A stretch of 64,000 nt of DNA from Nereocystis luetkeana (Eukaryota; Sar; Phaeophyceae; Laminariales; Laminariaceae), in NCBI GenBank assembly GCA_031213475.1, contig JARUPZ010000010.1:4876776-4940775 (forward strand), given 5' to 3'. This document shows positions 15,512-28,700 of the stretch, piece after piece. A program made the position numbers and the translations under genes. The stretch's first letter is position 1; every line of letters starts with the position of its first letter. A model generated the notes under the pieces. The model was not told the DNA's origin. It made no database searches and worked only from the letters and a program-made list of their open reading frames with translations.

Positions 15512-15943
15512 AATGTGCCTACCTTGTACCTGGTACAAATACTACCGGCAGAGAGTGTACACAATGTTGTGGTCATCGAAATACACAAACTAACTGTTGT
15601 CTGCATCACACCACACATCTCTATCTACAAGGCATATAACCTCGCGGAGAAGGGTTGTTATATCATAATTCATGCATTCTGTGTATCGGGTCGTACGTCG
15701 CGGGCACAATTCGCCAAGTACCGAGGAAGTGCTCTGCTGCTCTGCCATCAGCGTGGCACATGTCAGACCCCAATCATGAGCAAGTACCGATGTGAAACGG
15801 CGGTGACGCACATATATAGGCGGCAATAGCTCAAGAAAGCACGAGACTAAGAAATATCAACTTTTATGACTTAGTCATGTTTTCTGGGGGGGTATATATA
15901 GATATCATATACCCCCCCGAGTTATAGGTGATACCAGGCTCTA

Positions 15944-16172
15944 AAGTCAGGGGACCTGTCGTGTTATATATGTATGCGCGTTTAATACAGCAAGTATGCC
16001 AGCGTGGTTGGACGCAAACCCCCGCTCGCTGCATGTAACGACGAAGATGCTTGAAGGAGAGCGAACCTCTATGAGAGGCGCGAGCGCGGAGACCGGGAAA
16101 TGAAACTGTTAGTCCCACGGTTGCTGCATCCCGATGAAGATCAAAAACCTCTTCTCAGCCGGTTTGTCAAGG
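15944..16172. repeat. Terminal, diverged minisatellite unit beyond the hAT-like insertion
   Basis: It resumes exactly where the array was broken (AAGTCAGGGGACCTGTCGTGTT) and ends with GGAGACCGGGAAATGAAACTG, CCCACGGTTGCTGCAT and CAGCCGGTTTGTCAAG. About 65 bp not present in other units interrupt it near 15995-16070. Confidence 0.75.
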
Positions 16173-19100
16173 AACTGCGGCAGCAGACGTGTGGAGGGTC
16201 ATTTGGAGCAACCTCGTCGTCGACCGTGCTAACGTCAGATGAACCGGCTCACACAAACCTTTAGTGGATGGTGCTGGAGTCACGGCATGATGAGAGGGAG
16301 CGGAAGAAGAAAGGAAAGGGAGACCTTTTTGGCGAACGTGCACGTCTTGATCGACAGCAGCGAATGAATGTGGGATGGCGGGAGGTGACCATGGATCATG
16401 GAGGAAAGTACTGGGGATGGCACCGAAGGACAGGATAGAAGAAGCGAGGCAAGTACCCGCAGCAGCAGTAGTAGCAGCAACACTAGCAGCAGCAGAAGAT
16501 TAGAAGTAGCAGCAGAGGCAGCGGGAGGTCGTGAAGGGAACAACAGTAATGATACCTTCAGCTGTAATTTTGATTCCAGTCACTGTAATCACGGGGCGAG
16601 GGAAGGTGTCTGATACAATCACGTGGGCATTCGTGGAAATATATATTATTCATACGGTGGATACACCAAACCTGTCGCCGGTACCCGCCGATGGGCAAAG
16701 AAGTGGGTGTTGTCAGAAATCCTGAGCTTCGAAATGCCCCATAGGCTGACCAACCGATCCGGGATAACCACGGCGTGCAGAAGCAGGGCCGACATCACGC
16801 CCAGACGAGAAATGCGTCCCTACAACCCCCTGCGCCTCTTTTGGTATGGCCTGGCGCTGAATAATCCGGCCTGTGTACCCACCACGGTTACGAGTGTCTC
16901 CAACACCTCTCGACCGATGGACTGAAAGGAGACCCACTACCTACTCACAATGGGAACCTGTCCGTAGCCTGGATTCCCAGAAAAAGACAGCAAGGAGTTG
17001 ATGCGCCTCAGTCACGCCTGCTTCACGTTCCACTATCAAGAATAGGTACGTAGGACGAGCGTAGAGCAGATCGCTTACTATCAGCCGAGAACCACATGCA
17101 TGCTGAACATGTGGGTGATACCGCATCCAGAAATACTCGTGCAAATACTTGAGCAGGAGCAATTTTCCACGTTCCACGGTCCACTCTAATAACATCACTC
17201 CCAATCATGAGTTTTTTGCCGATCTAGCTGCGGCGACAAATTCGCACATATCATAGAGTAAAGACCCGACAACCCGTGCCATGTCACCAGTCAGTGTCAT
17301 TCGCGACAGCAACCGATAGAGCAAGTGGACGTATCGTGTTCTCCACCGTAATAATATATATGGTCTACTTCGCGTGTGGGATATGCCATAGTATACAGGC
17401 AATCCAACAAACCGTCATCGGAAAGCGATCAAATCGACCAATCAATATAGCCATCTTCACTCCATATTATATACTCGTACCTGAATGAAAATAAAATCCC
17501 CAACATTGTGTAGTCACGCACTTCATCAAGAACACAGCAAGGGGCTTTAGGAACGAACTGATATCATCCACCTGACCACCAAGAAACTTCGGGAGTTTCC
17601 TGCGCGAAGAAGAAATACCACGTTTCATGGCTGTTGCAATCTCTTCGGGGTCGAAAACAAAGTTTATGGTGTGGTTATGTTCCTGAAGAGGAACCAATTA
17701 TATCCATCCCCAAGACGTCTTGTTGAACCTTCACAACATCGAGCGGAGTCTCTATGCGTTTGACGACGTACACCCCCCGGCGAACCCGCAGCACCCTTGA
17801 CCATGAACCTGACCCGGCGATCGACCGACCGAACCTTTCCAACAGTCCATACCCTTTTGTCCTCCGATGATACCATGCGTATCCTCACATCTCACCGCCT
17901 TCTTCTGCTGCAATCACGAAGATACCCGCCTGTGAAAAATCCTTTGGCAAAAATATCACCCGTTCAAAGCCTGAAATTACACGGGTAGACAACCAATCTT
18001 GTACTCGTACTCCTAGCTCCACCAGATGACCCGCAAACGCCCACCTCGACCACCCGTTCACACCTGACCCGAAGGCGCATGAACCCGATGCCCGACCCGA
18101 AGAATACCTGAAGATATCGAGAGTATAGCTCCTATCTATGGTCAGCTCGAAAATGTCCTGTCGATAATTAATGTCGTATCTTTTCAACCCAGAATAATTG
18201 TTGAGAAATATTGCTGCTGTAAATTCTGGCATTTAATATTATTAATTGCTGTACGCGGAGTGCATTCACTCGCAGATAAAATAAAAAGGATGGTCCACTC
18301 CGAACGTGGGCAACACCAAGTTGCAACCTTGAGGGCCCCCATACTCAAAGAAACCAGAACCTGAACCGAATAACCAGATGAGACCCGAAGATGAGACTCG
18401 AAGGAGATACCCGAAGAAGACAATTAATTTCCGTGTGTGTGCCGACGCCCCCTCGACGGGACGTCTACAGGTTTATTAGGACGAGCCGGGTTCGTCACGT
18501 CCTACTCAGGGCCGGCGCTGCTGAAACGCCTGGGTAAGACATCCACACCCTTCCTTGTCGGCACGGACGGGCAGAGACGCGATTTGTTTTATTCTCATTA
18601 TTTCGTTTGCCCTCCGACAATGTGCATAATACCTTATATTCATTCAGAATAAAAATGCTGACCCATTTTACAGATTAGATACCTCCTATCTATTCCATCC
18701 AGTCAAGTATCCTTCCCTGCGTATACAAGTAGTCAATTATGTGCGCAATGCCACCCTCCACCCACCACGTGATTATTATTGCCTATATTAAAATAGCAGA
18801 CTGAGGAAATCGGACTATGTAACAACAGGGACCGACTGCAGTGAGTGGGCGATGTTCTCAGCAGCAAGCGGCAGCATCCCCAAGACCCCAATCCGCCAAG
18901 GCAAACCCGAAGATAGATGCACCCCCGGATGTCCCTTGACGGCCATACATCTCTCATTTGTGACTGTGTTGACGAGACGGGAAGGGGCATCCTTGGCCGT
19001 ACAGAACAGATTGACTGGTCTCAGAATGAGCGAGGGGGAGCATGGTCCTGATTAGTCATTCTACTACCACCACTACTATTGTTTCTCCAAGAAAATATAT

Positions 19101-19458
19101 ATGTTTTACGCATTCATTATGTAAGGAACTTCATTGATGGTTGCAATCTTGGTTGGGAATACGAAGAAGTAACTAATTCAAGGGTTCGATTAGTTCGCAA
19201 GCAAGTTGTGTTTGCATCTGTTTTCGCAACGAGACGTCATGGCTTGTGGATGGCCGGACGACTTCTTCTGTAGCTGGGAGGGCATACACTATTTTTTCGG
19301 CGCCAGGTGAATTCATGCGAAGAAAAAAATAGGTTACCTCACTTCACCGTTACGATCTGTGACTTTTTGACGGTAGTATTTACAGGGTATAAAGGGGGGG
19401 GGGGGGGGTTGTCCGGGGGACCTCGCGATCTCTGGTATCCTGTGTTTTATCTTCCGCA
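16173..19458. other. No confident gene
   Basis: Scattered frames exist on both strands. Examples are plus 16531-16725 with a hydrophobic stretch (AVILIPVTVITGRGKV), plus 16623-16925, and minus 17467-17697 and 17885-18232. None has a recognised domain or a consistent splice chain. The segment 17990-18420 is unusually rich in ACCCGA-type words. A poly-G run of about 13 occurs near 19388. Decayed transposon or gene remnants are possible. Confidence 0.4.
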
Positions 19459-19569
19459 CTATTACGGGGGACCATACTAAATAGGACCTACGTCACACAC
19501 AAAAACCTTTATGTTTATCTATTTTTGCTAACAGTACTTGGTCCTATTTACTATGGTCCCCCGTAATAG
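19459..19569. mobile_element. MITE family A, copy 1
   Basis: A 111-bp element whose ends are inverted copies: CTATTACGGGGGACCATA...AAATAGGACC and GGTCCTATTTACTATGGTCCCCCGTAATAG. TA at both borders fits a TA target-site duplication of the Tc1/mariner kind. It has no coding capacity. Four further copies lie at 19620, 29657, 30037 and 52737. Confidence 0.85.
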
Positions 19570-19619
19570 TTTCTACTCTTGAGTCCCGGTTATAGTCTCT
19601 TCTGTTATTACAATATTGT

Positions 19620-19730
19620 CTATTACGGGGGAACATAGTTAACAGGACCTATGGTATACATAAAAACCTATATGTTTAACCATTTTTACTAACAATATTT
19701 GGTCCTGTTAACTATGCCCCCCCGTAATAG
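19620..19730. mobile_element. MITE family A, copy 2
   Basis: Same length and inverted ends as the copy 50 bp upstream (CTATTACGGGGGAACATAGTTAACAGG...CCTGTTAACTATGCCCCCCCGTAATAG). Matching substitutions in both arms (AAC/GTT in place of AAA/TTT) suggest the arms were converted together or transposed as a distinct subfamily. Confidence 0.85.
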
Positions 19731-22700
19731 TGGGATTTTGGAAGAGGTGTTTGGTCGTTCGAATGGGCGTCCTCTTGTCATTTTCGTTGATATATATAGG
19801 GGATGACGTTGAGAGGGTGTTGATTTGAAGTCTTCTACAACGTGAAATTTTCCACGTGTCGGTTGGGGATACCGGCACGTTACGGGATTCGGCACAATAT
19901 ATATGGAGTATTTCGGTCTTGCCTTCTTGTGTTTGTGTACGATGGGGCGGTGGTCCGTGAAAGCAATCCCTTCACTATTACATTACGGCTTGAAACCAAT
20001 TCCCCCCGGGGTTTATCAACAGCCCAACGTGCAAGCGAAGTGCCTATACAGCAGATCAGACACCGTTGTTTCTCGAGCATGCTTGAGACCATAGTGCGTA
20101 TGCGGAGTTACGACGCCACGTAAGACAGATAGGTTGGGCCCCTGTGACCCTTGGCAGCCCAATTGGGTCTGCATATAGCAACACATCGATCTCCGTGCAG
20201 GTGGGCATTTCGAGGGCTGTATTCGAAGGAGATTGTTTCGAATTCCGGTTCCAGAAGTGTGCTCTACGCATCAGCAATCAGCAGTGGGGGGGGCGTCGTT
20301 CGGGAGGGAGGCCACTCGCACCTTTATCCTCACCAACACCCTGTGATATTCCGCCTCTTCTTTCACAGAGAAAATGGGACCTGCACGGCGAGAAGCCAAC
20401 TCTCCACCCGCGCACTGAACATTTTTCGAGCACCGAAAAGCCCACTTGCTCTGTGTCTTGTCAGCTACAGGAATAGCTACCCAGCGAGATGGAGCGTTAG
20501 CCAAAATTAACGAATCGAGCGAGGAACACACCCCAAACGAGCTGCAGGCCATGATCTACGATATGAACCAGGGAGTACGCCATCACACATATACCACGAA
20601 TCGCGAAACTTCGACACGGCGTCTCCTAACCAGGCCAAAAACCTAAGTGAAGATCACGCGGATTTGTACATGGTTGTGTGCATGTAATGTGGGGTTACTA
20701 TGGTGCCGTGCATCAAACATGTTGTCGGTCCTCCAAGCGCTATACTGCTGTAGGAACCCTGCCCATTTTGTCGTTGCTTGTGACAGCAAAGTAAGTAGCA
20801 TCTTGTCAAGAAGGTCCTACGACCAGCACAATATTCGGAGGCCTCGTACTTTGTTAAATCTATTTGTTCGCTCGTTTTCATAGAAAGTCTGACATGAGTG
20901 CAGAGTGCAGTACCGCGGAACACACCAGATAGCGCACCCCCTGTGGGACAAACTCTGAACCGAGTCTCTCCAAAGCAGGGGCGGCACACTCAATGGTGAC
21001 CTTGGGAATAACATCGACGAGATTTGTCTGTAGGCTCCTCGCTCGGCGTATTCAGTACGCCTTCCCCGTTGTCAAGAAAATCAGCTTCAAAGATCATTCA
21101 AGGGGATATTTTATCATGCGTGTTATGCGGCAGATGCATTCACATTCACACCCTCGACGATCATGCCGCTAAAAAGTGGCGAAGCCAACAACAAGGTTCA
21201 TCCTATACTGTCCTAAGGCGACGATTGCGCACGTTCGGGCGGGGGGGGTTACGCGGAGGGTACCTCCTGTAGTGCCCGCTGTTGAGGACTAATTGGTCAC
21301 CAGGTATTACGCAATCGTGCACAATAGAGCAGAGATGGACTCTTATGTCCAGGTGTTAGGCAATCGTCTACTGTATCTCCGTACGATTCGACGCAATTAC
21401 AAGTCGGGGAGGGACGTGGCGTTGGAGCCATCGCACGAGCCTAATTTGATAACTATGTTGTAGCTGGGATGGCATTCGTGCGTGCCCTTTCGGGAACAAG
21501 GGAGATGCACTAGGCAGAAAACCGCTCGCTGTCACAGCAGTACGAATTGAGGGGACTCGCGGCGAATTGGGCTTTACCGTAGAAACAGCAAGAAATCCTG
21601 CTGCTGTTTTCGTACGAGCTGCGGCGTACGGGTATGCCGGGGTGGCGCCGACGGGTTTCCCTACACATGATTATGATGGCGTGCGGTAGAATATGGCACT
21701 GTCATCGTCGTGTTCGCGCGAATCGCGGGACATCACAAAGAAACGAGGGAATGACAGAACGTGCTGCGGCGGCGAACCTACAACCAGGCTCAGCCATGGG
21801 TCATCACCCCAGCGCAATCTCGTTCAATAGCAGAGTTTTACTGTTTTGCCATACTCGTTTGCAAATACGGAAGGTGATAATACTAACCACGGGCTCTCCT
21901 GCAAGAACACGTTCGTTCGTGTCTGCGCCGCTGCTGCTGCCGCGGAGAAAAAGAGCGCGTGTCAAAAAGGAAAAACATCAAGAGCCCATATATACCTCCA
22001 CGCCGTACGATAAAGAAAGAAGAGAAAAATCACAAGCTCGTAGCTCCACCTCAAAAATAATATGCGAATTAGCCCCCGTCACCTATTTACACCGTTGACT
22101 TTACCCCACAACAAGCACTGATAAAATTTACATAATTAAGGCATGACAAACTCTCACTCTGCATGAACACGGGAACACATCGGACGGCAAGTCTCCCGGT
22201 CCATCGCAAACCAGAAGTACTAATCGACTGTTGGCACCCGAAAGGCAAAACGGGCGAGAATGGGTCGGAACGCACGCGACACAGGTCTAGCGGCAACCTC
22301 ATCTCGATTTCGACACAACAATATCAAACGGAGCTGGTTAACCAAGGGGGGCGGACCGGAGGCAAACGGGGGGGGGGGGGGGGGGGGGGGGGGATCCCTT
22401 GCACTAACATGACAATGCCAGATAAACCCATTAACACACGCCTGGTTTGCCAGCTCGAAGAGCGTGCAATCGAATTATCTCCCACAGTAGGCATTGCCGC
22501 ATTCCCCCTCATGGTATACACCAGCATGTTCCTGCGACACCGATGAGTCGCGGCGCCTTGGGGCACCAACCTAACGATGGCCTCGCATTCCCTGGGGAAC
22601 CGAAACCATATGGACCGCCAACAACGAAAACACCGGCGCCACAAAAACCCAGGATCAGCACAAACGCCACATAACACCAGTGCCGACTCTCAAACCACTA

Positions 22701-22742
22701 CCCCAGACCATTCCAGACAATAGTGTCTGAACAATCCAGACG
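19731..22742. other. No confident gene; contains a long poly-G tract
   Basis: No domain-bearing frame was found. A G run of about 24 lies near 22370-22393 and a C-rich mirror of it lies further right in gene X. Plus frames at 20144-20510 and 21634-22098 show no recognisable family. This is probably the region downstream of gene X. Confidence 0.4.
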
Positions 22743-25700
22743 TTATTGTCTAGACGGGGCTGTCGAGGTCAAAGCTTGCGCTGCTTCGCTTGGACCGGCG
22801 ACGGCAGAAAGCTGGACCACGTGCGCCGATAACTCGGTCCTTGTTTCCTTTCCGTTTTGTTGATAAAGGCCCCCCACCTGCTGCTTGAGGATCTGCGAGG
22901 TTGAACGCTCTACACAATGGGGAGCGAGGGGTTCGGCGAGCAGAGAGAGGACGAAAGGTTGGTAGATGAATCCCCTGCTGGAGGCAAGCGGTCATTCTGA
23001 TCGGAAAAGAGGTCACGGACTCCACCGCAGCACCCCACCCCCCCCCGCGTACATTCTCGGTCGAAAGCTATCCTCAACTCGAATACCGCCACATATGGGT
23101 GTGTCTTGGTTTACTTTCTGCGTTACTACGCGGCAGTTGCCATCTCAGCGAAGGACAAGAAACGAAGCGAAGATATTTTTTTTTTGGAAGCTGCAATAAC
23201 TGCACGCCAAGATCAAGCAGCAACAACGAAAAAAGCAAAGGTCGTCATCCCCTTCTCCCTGCCTTACCCCTTTCCCCCCCCCCCCGGCCATGCGCGATAA
23301 TGAGTACACCCCCCCCCCCCCCCCTGGTCATACGACTACGGCCATGCATGAGATTGAATGCATCTCTCCTATCGAGTACATCCCCCCCGCCCCCATGATG
23401 ATCAGGACGCCATACAATCCTACGGAAATCGTATGATCTTGTCCCCACTGCATCAATACTCTCATCACCAGAGCATACCTTGTCAAAAACCCTCGAAACT
23501 CGACGACCTCCGCTTCGCACCCTCCCTCCGCGACGCCTATCGCGTTTTCCACGGCAGAGGCGTCGAAAGTCCACCAATACTTCTCGCGAGCGCCTTGGAC
23601 GACGCCCGGCGCCGCTCGCATGCTTTCCAGCACTCTGTCGGCGCCGAGCTTGAATGCGCAGAGCTGGTACAGCTCGGCAAGAAGCTGGTCAAGAGAGAAA
23701 CCTCGCTGCTGCTGCTGCTGCTGCTGCTGCTGATGATAATGGTGATGGTGGTGGTCCTGTCCCACGATGTCAGTCTCCTGCTCATCCTGCAGACCCTTGA
23801 GTGCCGCCGCCACGAGCAGGGCCATTCCGCCGCGCACTTCCACGCTACGTCCTAGAGAAAGCCGTCGCGTTGCCTCTCGTTTTCGGCGCGACTCGTCTGC
23901 GGAACCCCGAAGACTCAGAAGATCCAAGAGAAACCGCGCAGCCTCGAAGCGAGGGGATAACGCGACGCTCGGGATAGAGTCTAACTCGACCGAGATACGC
24001 GCGTATTTGTTCCTCCCGCCGGCGCTCCGTTTCGGTCTTGACCTGGTAGCGCTCCACGGCACCCTCAGCCCCGATTTCTCGTCCGAGGCTTCGAAAGGGG
24101 CTGTACGTCGAGAGGTGACGGCGTGGTCCTCTAGGCCGCTGCTCCCATTCAAAGTCGATGCTGCTCGCGCGGATGCTGCAGGCTGTCCCTTCTTGTGCTC
24201 CGTCTTGCTCCTCCACTTCCCCCCCATCGCTGACTCGTGGAGTTGCGGTGCGCCCTTCGCGATACAGACGAAGGTTGCGTCCACGCCTACAGCTTTGAGG
24301 CTACCCCCCCGCCCCACAACGCGAAAGCCGGCGAGCTCTTCGAATCGACGAATCATAACCGGCTTGCTCCACACTTGCCTTCGCGCGCGCGATTCTGCTT
24401 CCAGCATGGACAAGGGGGGCGGCGATCCACCGCCTCGCAGGGCCGGCAGATTATCGATCCGCCCGTCCGCTGAAAGCGCGCCGATCCCTTCGGGCAAAGC
24501 CGCACTAGCCACCGTTCGTGACAACACCAAGTACGCACTCCCGGTGAAGCCAGCCTTGAATAACGCGACGGCAAAATCGACCTCGTCACGGTGCGCGAAA
24601 TACGCCTCGAGCTGCTGCAGACAAGGGTGCGCCCGCCCCAGCCTCTCATCCTGCTCCTCCTTCTCCTCTTCCTGCTGCGGGTGGTCCCCCTCCTGATCGA
24701 ATTCTCCTAAGCTATTGCGTGTTCGACTACCCAACCCAGCAAACCAGCCCGTAGGATCATCTAAATCAGCATCGAGTGCCTCGGCGACCACAGCAGGAGG
24801 CTGCCACACCAGCCGTCCGTCATCACGCACGCTCAGCCAAGGCACGCCGCGGAGAACAGAAGAAACCCCGTCCGGGTCGGAACCCCCGCTAGACGTCGAG
24901 AAAGGTTTGCCTAAAGCTACAATTTCACTCCGGAAAAGGGCATCTCCCACTCCTGTGGCCGCAACAAAATCGGCTTCGAGCCGCGACATATTCCCGAACA
25001 CCATACCCCCAACTACCTCCCCGTTGCCAGTCACGTCTTGCGCCGCGTCGGGCACTTCCTCGCACCCCGCGAGCACATTACGCCGGTGTACGCTCAAAAT
25101 TCCCATCACAACCGCCTGCACCGCCATTAGTGCCGCCATCGGCCGTCCGGCCCGGCGAAGAGCTTCGGACCACACCATGAGCGCCTTGCCGAGCTCGGGT
25201 CTCATTTGCATCGCAATACGAGGCCTCCCCGTCTCCCACGGCCCTGTTTCTACGTCGGCCATCGCCGCCGACCTCGTCCCCACTCCCTCGATATTTACAT
25301 CAGTCTGCTTCCCAGCCGCGACCGCAGCCGCCGCCGCCTCCGCCGCCTTACGGACTGCCCGAACAGCCTGTCGTACAGCGGCCGGTTCCCACTCCCCCCC
25401 TTTCCACAGTCCCGGGTCAGCTTTCAGACTTGCCAGTGGGGAGCCCCTATAATCCGAAGGGTCCTCGAAGCCGTGAAAGGCCGGGGCCACGGGCTCGAAA
25501 CTCCTAGTGTCATTCTGCTGTAGCACCTCCTCTTTACCACTGTCGCCGTCACGTGCTCTCGAGGAAGACGGAGGCGGCAATGTTGCTACTGCAGCTTTAA
25601 CACCGCTTTCGCTGCCGCTGCGGCGGCGGTCTTCACCTACCACGTTCCCCTCGGCATGTGACACGAAACCGTCGGCTTTATTTCGTCCGCCTTCGTCGTG

Positions 25701-28700
25701 TAGGTCATCTTCTTCGTTTCCATCTCTCCCTTTCCCCGGCGCGCCCTGCTGATCTATCTCTTCACGAAATATCTAAATTCAAGGAACATCAAGCGAGTGG
25801 AAGAGGGGGGGGGGGGGCAAGGTTTCGACATAAAAAAAAGTAGAGATTACATCGTATATATCATTGCTTCCATGCGGCCTATTCCTGCTTGGTCAGTGGG
25901 CGACAGAGGTTGCTGAAGCGCGTACGCACTAGAAGCTTTGCTGCGGCCACCACAAGAATATGTACGCCCACCTCGATCACCGCGCTGCTACCACCTCGCA
26001 CACCGACAACAACAGTCATGCATTCGTGCTGCTCGCCTCGGTTCGGTATAGATGCAGCAGAAAAAATGAGTCCATGATTCCGCGCAAGCTACAGCAAAAA
26101 CTAAAAACAGAACGTTTTCTGTCCTTTTCGACCAACCAAGCCCTTGCATGGCTTCCGAATAGCAGCACAGAGCTACTGGTACAACATACAACAACCGCGT
26201 TCAAGAATACACCCGACAGTCACCACGACACTTGTACAATATCTGACCCGCACCCCGAGTATAACTATGACTCAATGCTCTCCGCTGCCGCAGGAGGCGA
26301 CCCGACAAAAAGCCGCAAGCCAGCGGCTGCAATATACCTGGTACCTCACTTACCATGCGATGCCCGAACAGCGCAAGTTGGCCCATACAGTGTACGGCAG
26401 CCGCACGGATACAGCGGCGCTTTTCCGGCGCAAGACGGCCCGTCCCGTAAGGGGGCAATATCTCCAAAGGTTGGCAGTATACGCGTCACTGCCACCACCA
26501 GAAAAAAAAAATTAGGCATTCACAACAACAGAGGACGCACCGATCGAAGGCTGGCCCTGAAGTGGTCTGACTTATCACGGGTTTCATCTGACGAGGCCGT
26601 CCAGAACTCTTCTGCAAACGTCGTCGCGCTTGCAATCTGCGGGCGATGAAACGGCCGGAAACAGGGGGAGAGCAACCCAAGCAGAAAAACGAAAACAAAA
26701 ACGAAAACAAAAACGAAAACGATTACGATTACGAGGCCATCCACGACGGCGGCAGAACCCTACTACATGGCACCACAATCAGCGCTCCGACGACTTGCTC
26801 TCGAAATAAAAGCACCTGGTAACGCAAGAAGAGAACCAACGGTAATGATGGCTAATAATCATCGTGCTAGCGAAGGCGATAATAGCGGTTGAGTGTCTGC
26901 CTGCGCACATCTAGCGGTAGTGGTGTGTCTGCACGGCGATTATCGCGGCTTCTCCCCACTCTCGCGACCTCCACCCTTCCGCCGCCCAGCTCATCGCTTT
27001 CTACTCCCACAGTTCTCAGCGACGACCGCGACCACTGCACTATACCCCGTGCGAGCAGACGCGATTTCACAACTTCCAGTCACCACACCATCGCGACCAC
27101 CGTAACACAACGGCAACGCACAGCTACAGTAGGCACACCTCGAACGACCTATAGCAGGTCCTTTCTTTCGTCTACAACGCCAATCCACTCTACTACAAGA
27201 TACCAGCAGTGCGTGCCTAACATGCCACATGCCAGGCTTCCCGCTCTTGCCTGTCCACTCCTCAAGCCATGCCCCTGCGGCAAATCCTCGACAGGAGTTC
27301 CCGAGCACAGCAAAGCCCGGGAGAGCCAACTCTGCCCGGGGGGCAGCAGCGTCAGCCCCTCAGACACGGCGTTGGCGTGGGGCAAGTGCATTATGCTGCT
27401 GGCCACGGCATAGAGGTCTCGCTCTTGGCCCTGCGAGGTCAGCGGGGGGCAAGGTTTTCGGCGAACCAGGCAACGGTTGAGGTGGGGGGGTTCAACATGT
27501 AGCCGCATCGAGCCACGACGACCCCAGCAGCACAGGGCGGGGCAAACAAATCAGAGATACCCAAGGGCTTCAATTTCTGAGGGAAGAACGCGGACGCGAG
27601 AAGCGGATAAGAGGGGCCGGGGGGGGGGGTCGGGTACAACCTGGATCCGCACGTTTTCCGTGCCGGGTGCACGCGCGGAAGCTGAAACCCACAACCGCGG
27701 AGAACGGACCACGAACAATCAACAGCGCCCGCGCACAGAAAGAAAAAGGGTAGGTATGATAATGTAGCATGTCGACGCAAGAGCGGCTCGTCTGGTCTAC
27801 GATATTCGTAGGATGGTAGGCGAGACGCAACCGCAGCTGGCCGCAAGCCGCGTAGCCCACGACAACGCAGAGGAGGGCGGCACTGGGTCAAGGGAAAATA
27901 CACGCGCCGATGAGGCACATAAGGACAGAGGCTGGTGGCGTCAAGCATGAACGGCCAGGCGTTCAAAATATCTCAAATAAAGCAAACGTCGGCAAGAAAA
28001 AGCAGAAACATTGTCTTACGCAAGGCCTCCGTGTGCCGAGGTAAATCTTCCGATCAAAACCACGACCGCGAAAACAGCTACAACCCGACAACAGGAGACC
28101 AGATATTCAGATGTTCAGATGTTCAGATGCTGTGAAACCAATTCATGACACTGTTTTATGAATGCCGCAATAACGACTATGCATAAAACATTATGTACCG
28201 CCCCTTCGCTATGTCCCCGTGGGCTATCTCACGCTGCGCATACTCTTGTGAGACTTTCCGCAAGCGCGCTTCCGAGACATTTCCGTCTTGAGCACCAAAC
28301 TACTGGAGGCGAGGTGACTGCTGAGGGCGCTCATAGAATTGGTTTAAAACTCACGCTGGTGCAAAGAGCTATCGTTTGTGCGGGCTATTGTGAATTGTGC
28401 CCGCGAGCGCATCCAGTAGAAGAAACCCGCGAGCACCGCCGTTTTAATCGTGGCGCAGGGCCGTTCGCTGCTCCGTGCTCCAACAGGCAGCTCTCACGTT
28501 TTTTTTTCTGCCGGATGCACTTGCGGGTACGATATTCGATAGTCCGCGCGATGGATGAAAGCTCCCGGCAAAACGTGGAAGGAGCGAGCCACTTGTATGA
28601 GCACCTTGAGCGTCCGTAGAGCCTCCGTGCCTTCCGTCACTACGACGGCGATGTCGTGAAAGAACGCTTCCGAGCCGTCTATGTAACTCGCCCCGAAACG

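Larger units (their letters stand above)
14562..15943. mobile_element. Non-autonomous hAT-like DNA transposon inserted in the minisatellite
   Basis: The left end reads TAGAGCCTGGTATCA and the right end, reverse-complemented, reads the same 15 bases. Both are followed by poly-C/TATATA-rich subterminal sequence and a CTTAGTCATG block. The element is flanked by the 8-bp direct repeat AAGTCAGG at 14554-14561 and 15944-15951. This matches the uninterrupted minisatellite, where the block reads CAAGTCAGGGGACCTGT. An 8-bp target-site duplication plus a terminus fitting the YARNG consensus (TAGAG) are hallmarks of the hAT superfamily. The 1,382-bp interior has no transposase frame, so it would depend on an enzyme from elsewhere. 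It contains a tRNA-like segment and a TA microsatellite. Confidence 0.85.

Noticed and set aside
23767-25452. Long plus-strand frames opposite gene X
   Set aside because: Shadows of the 2.3-kb minus-strand exon; no domain and no splice chain.
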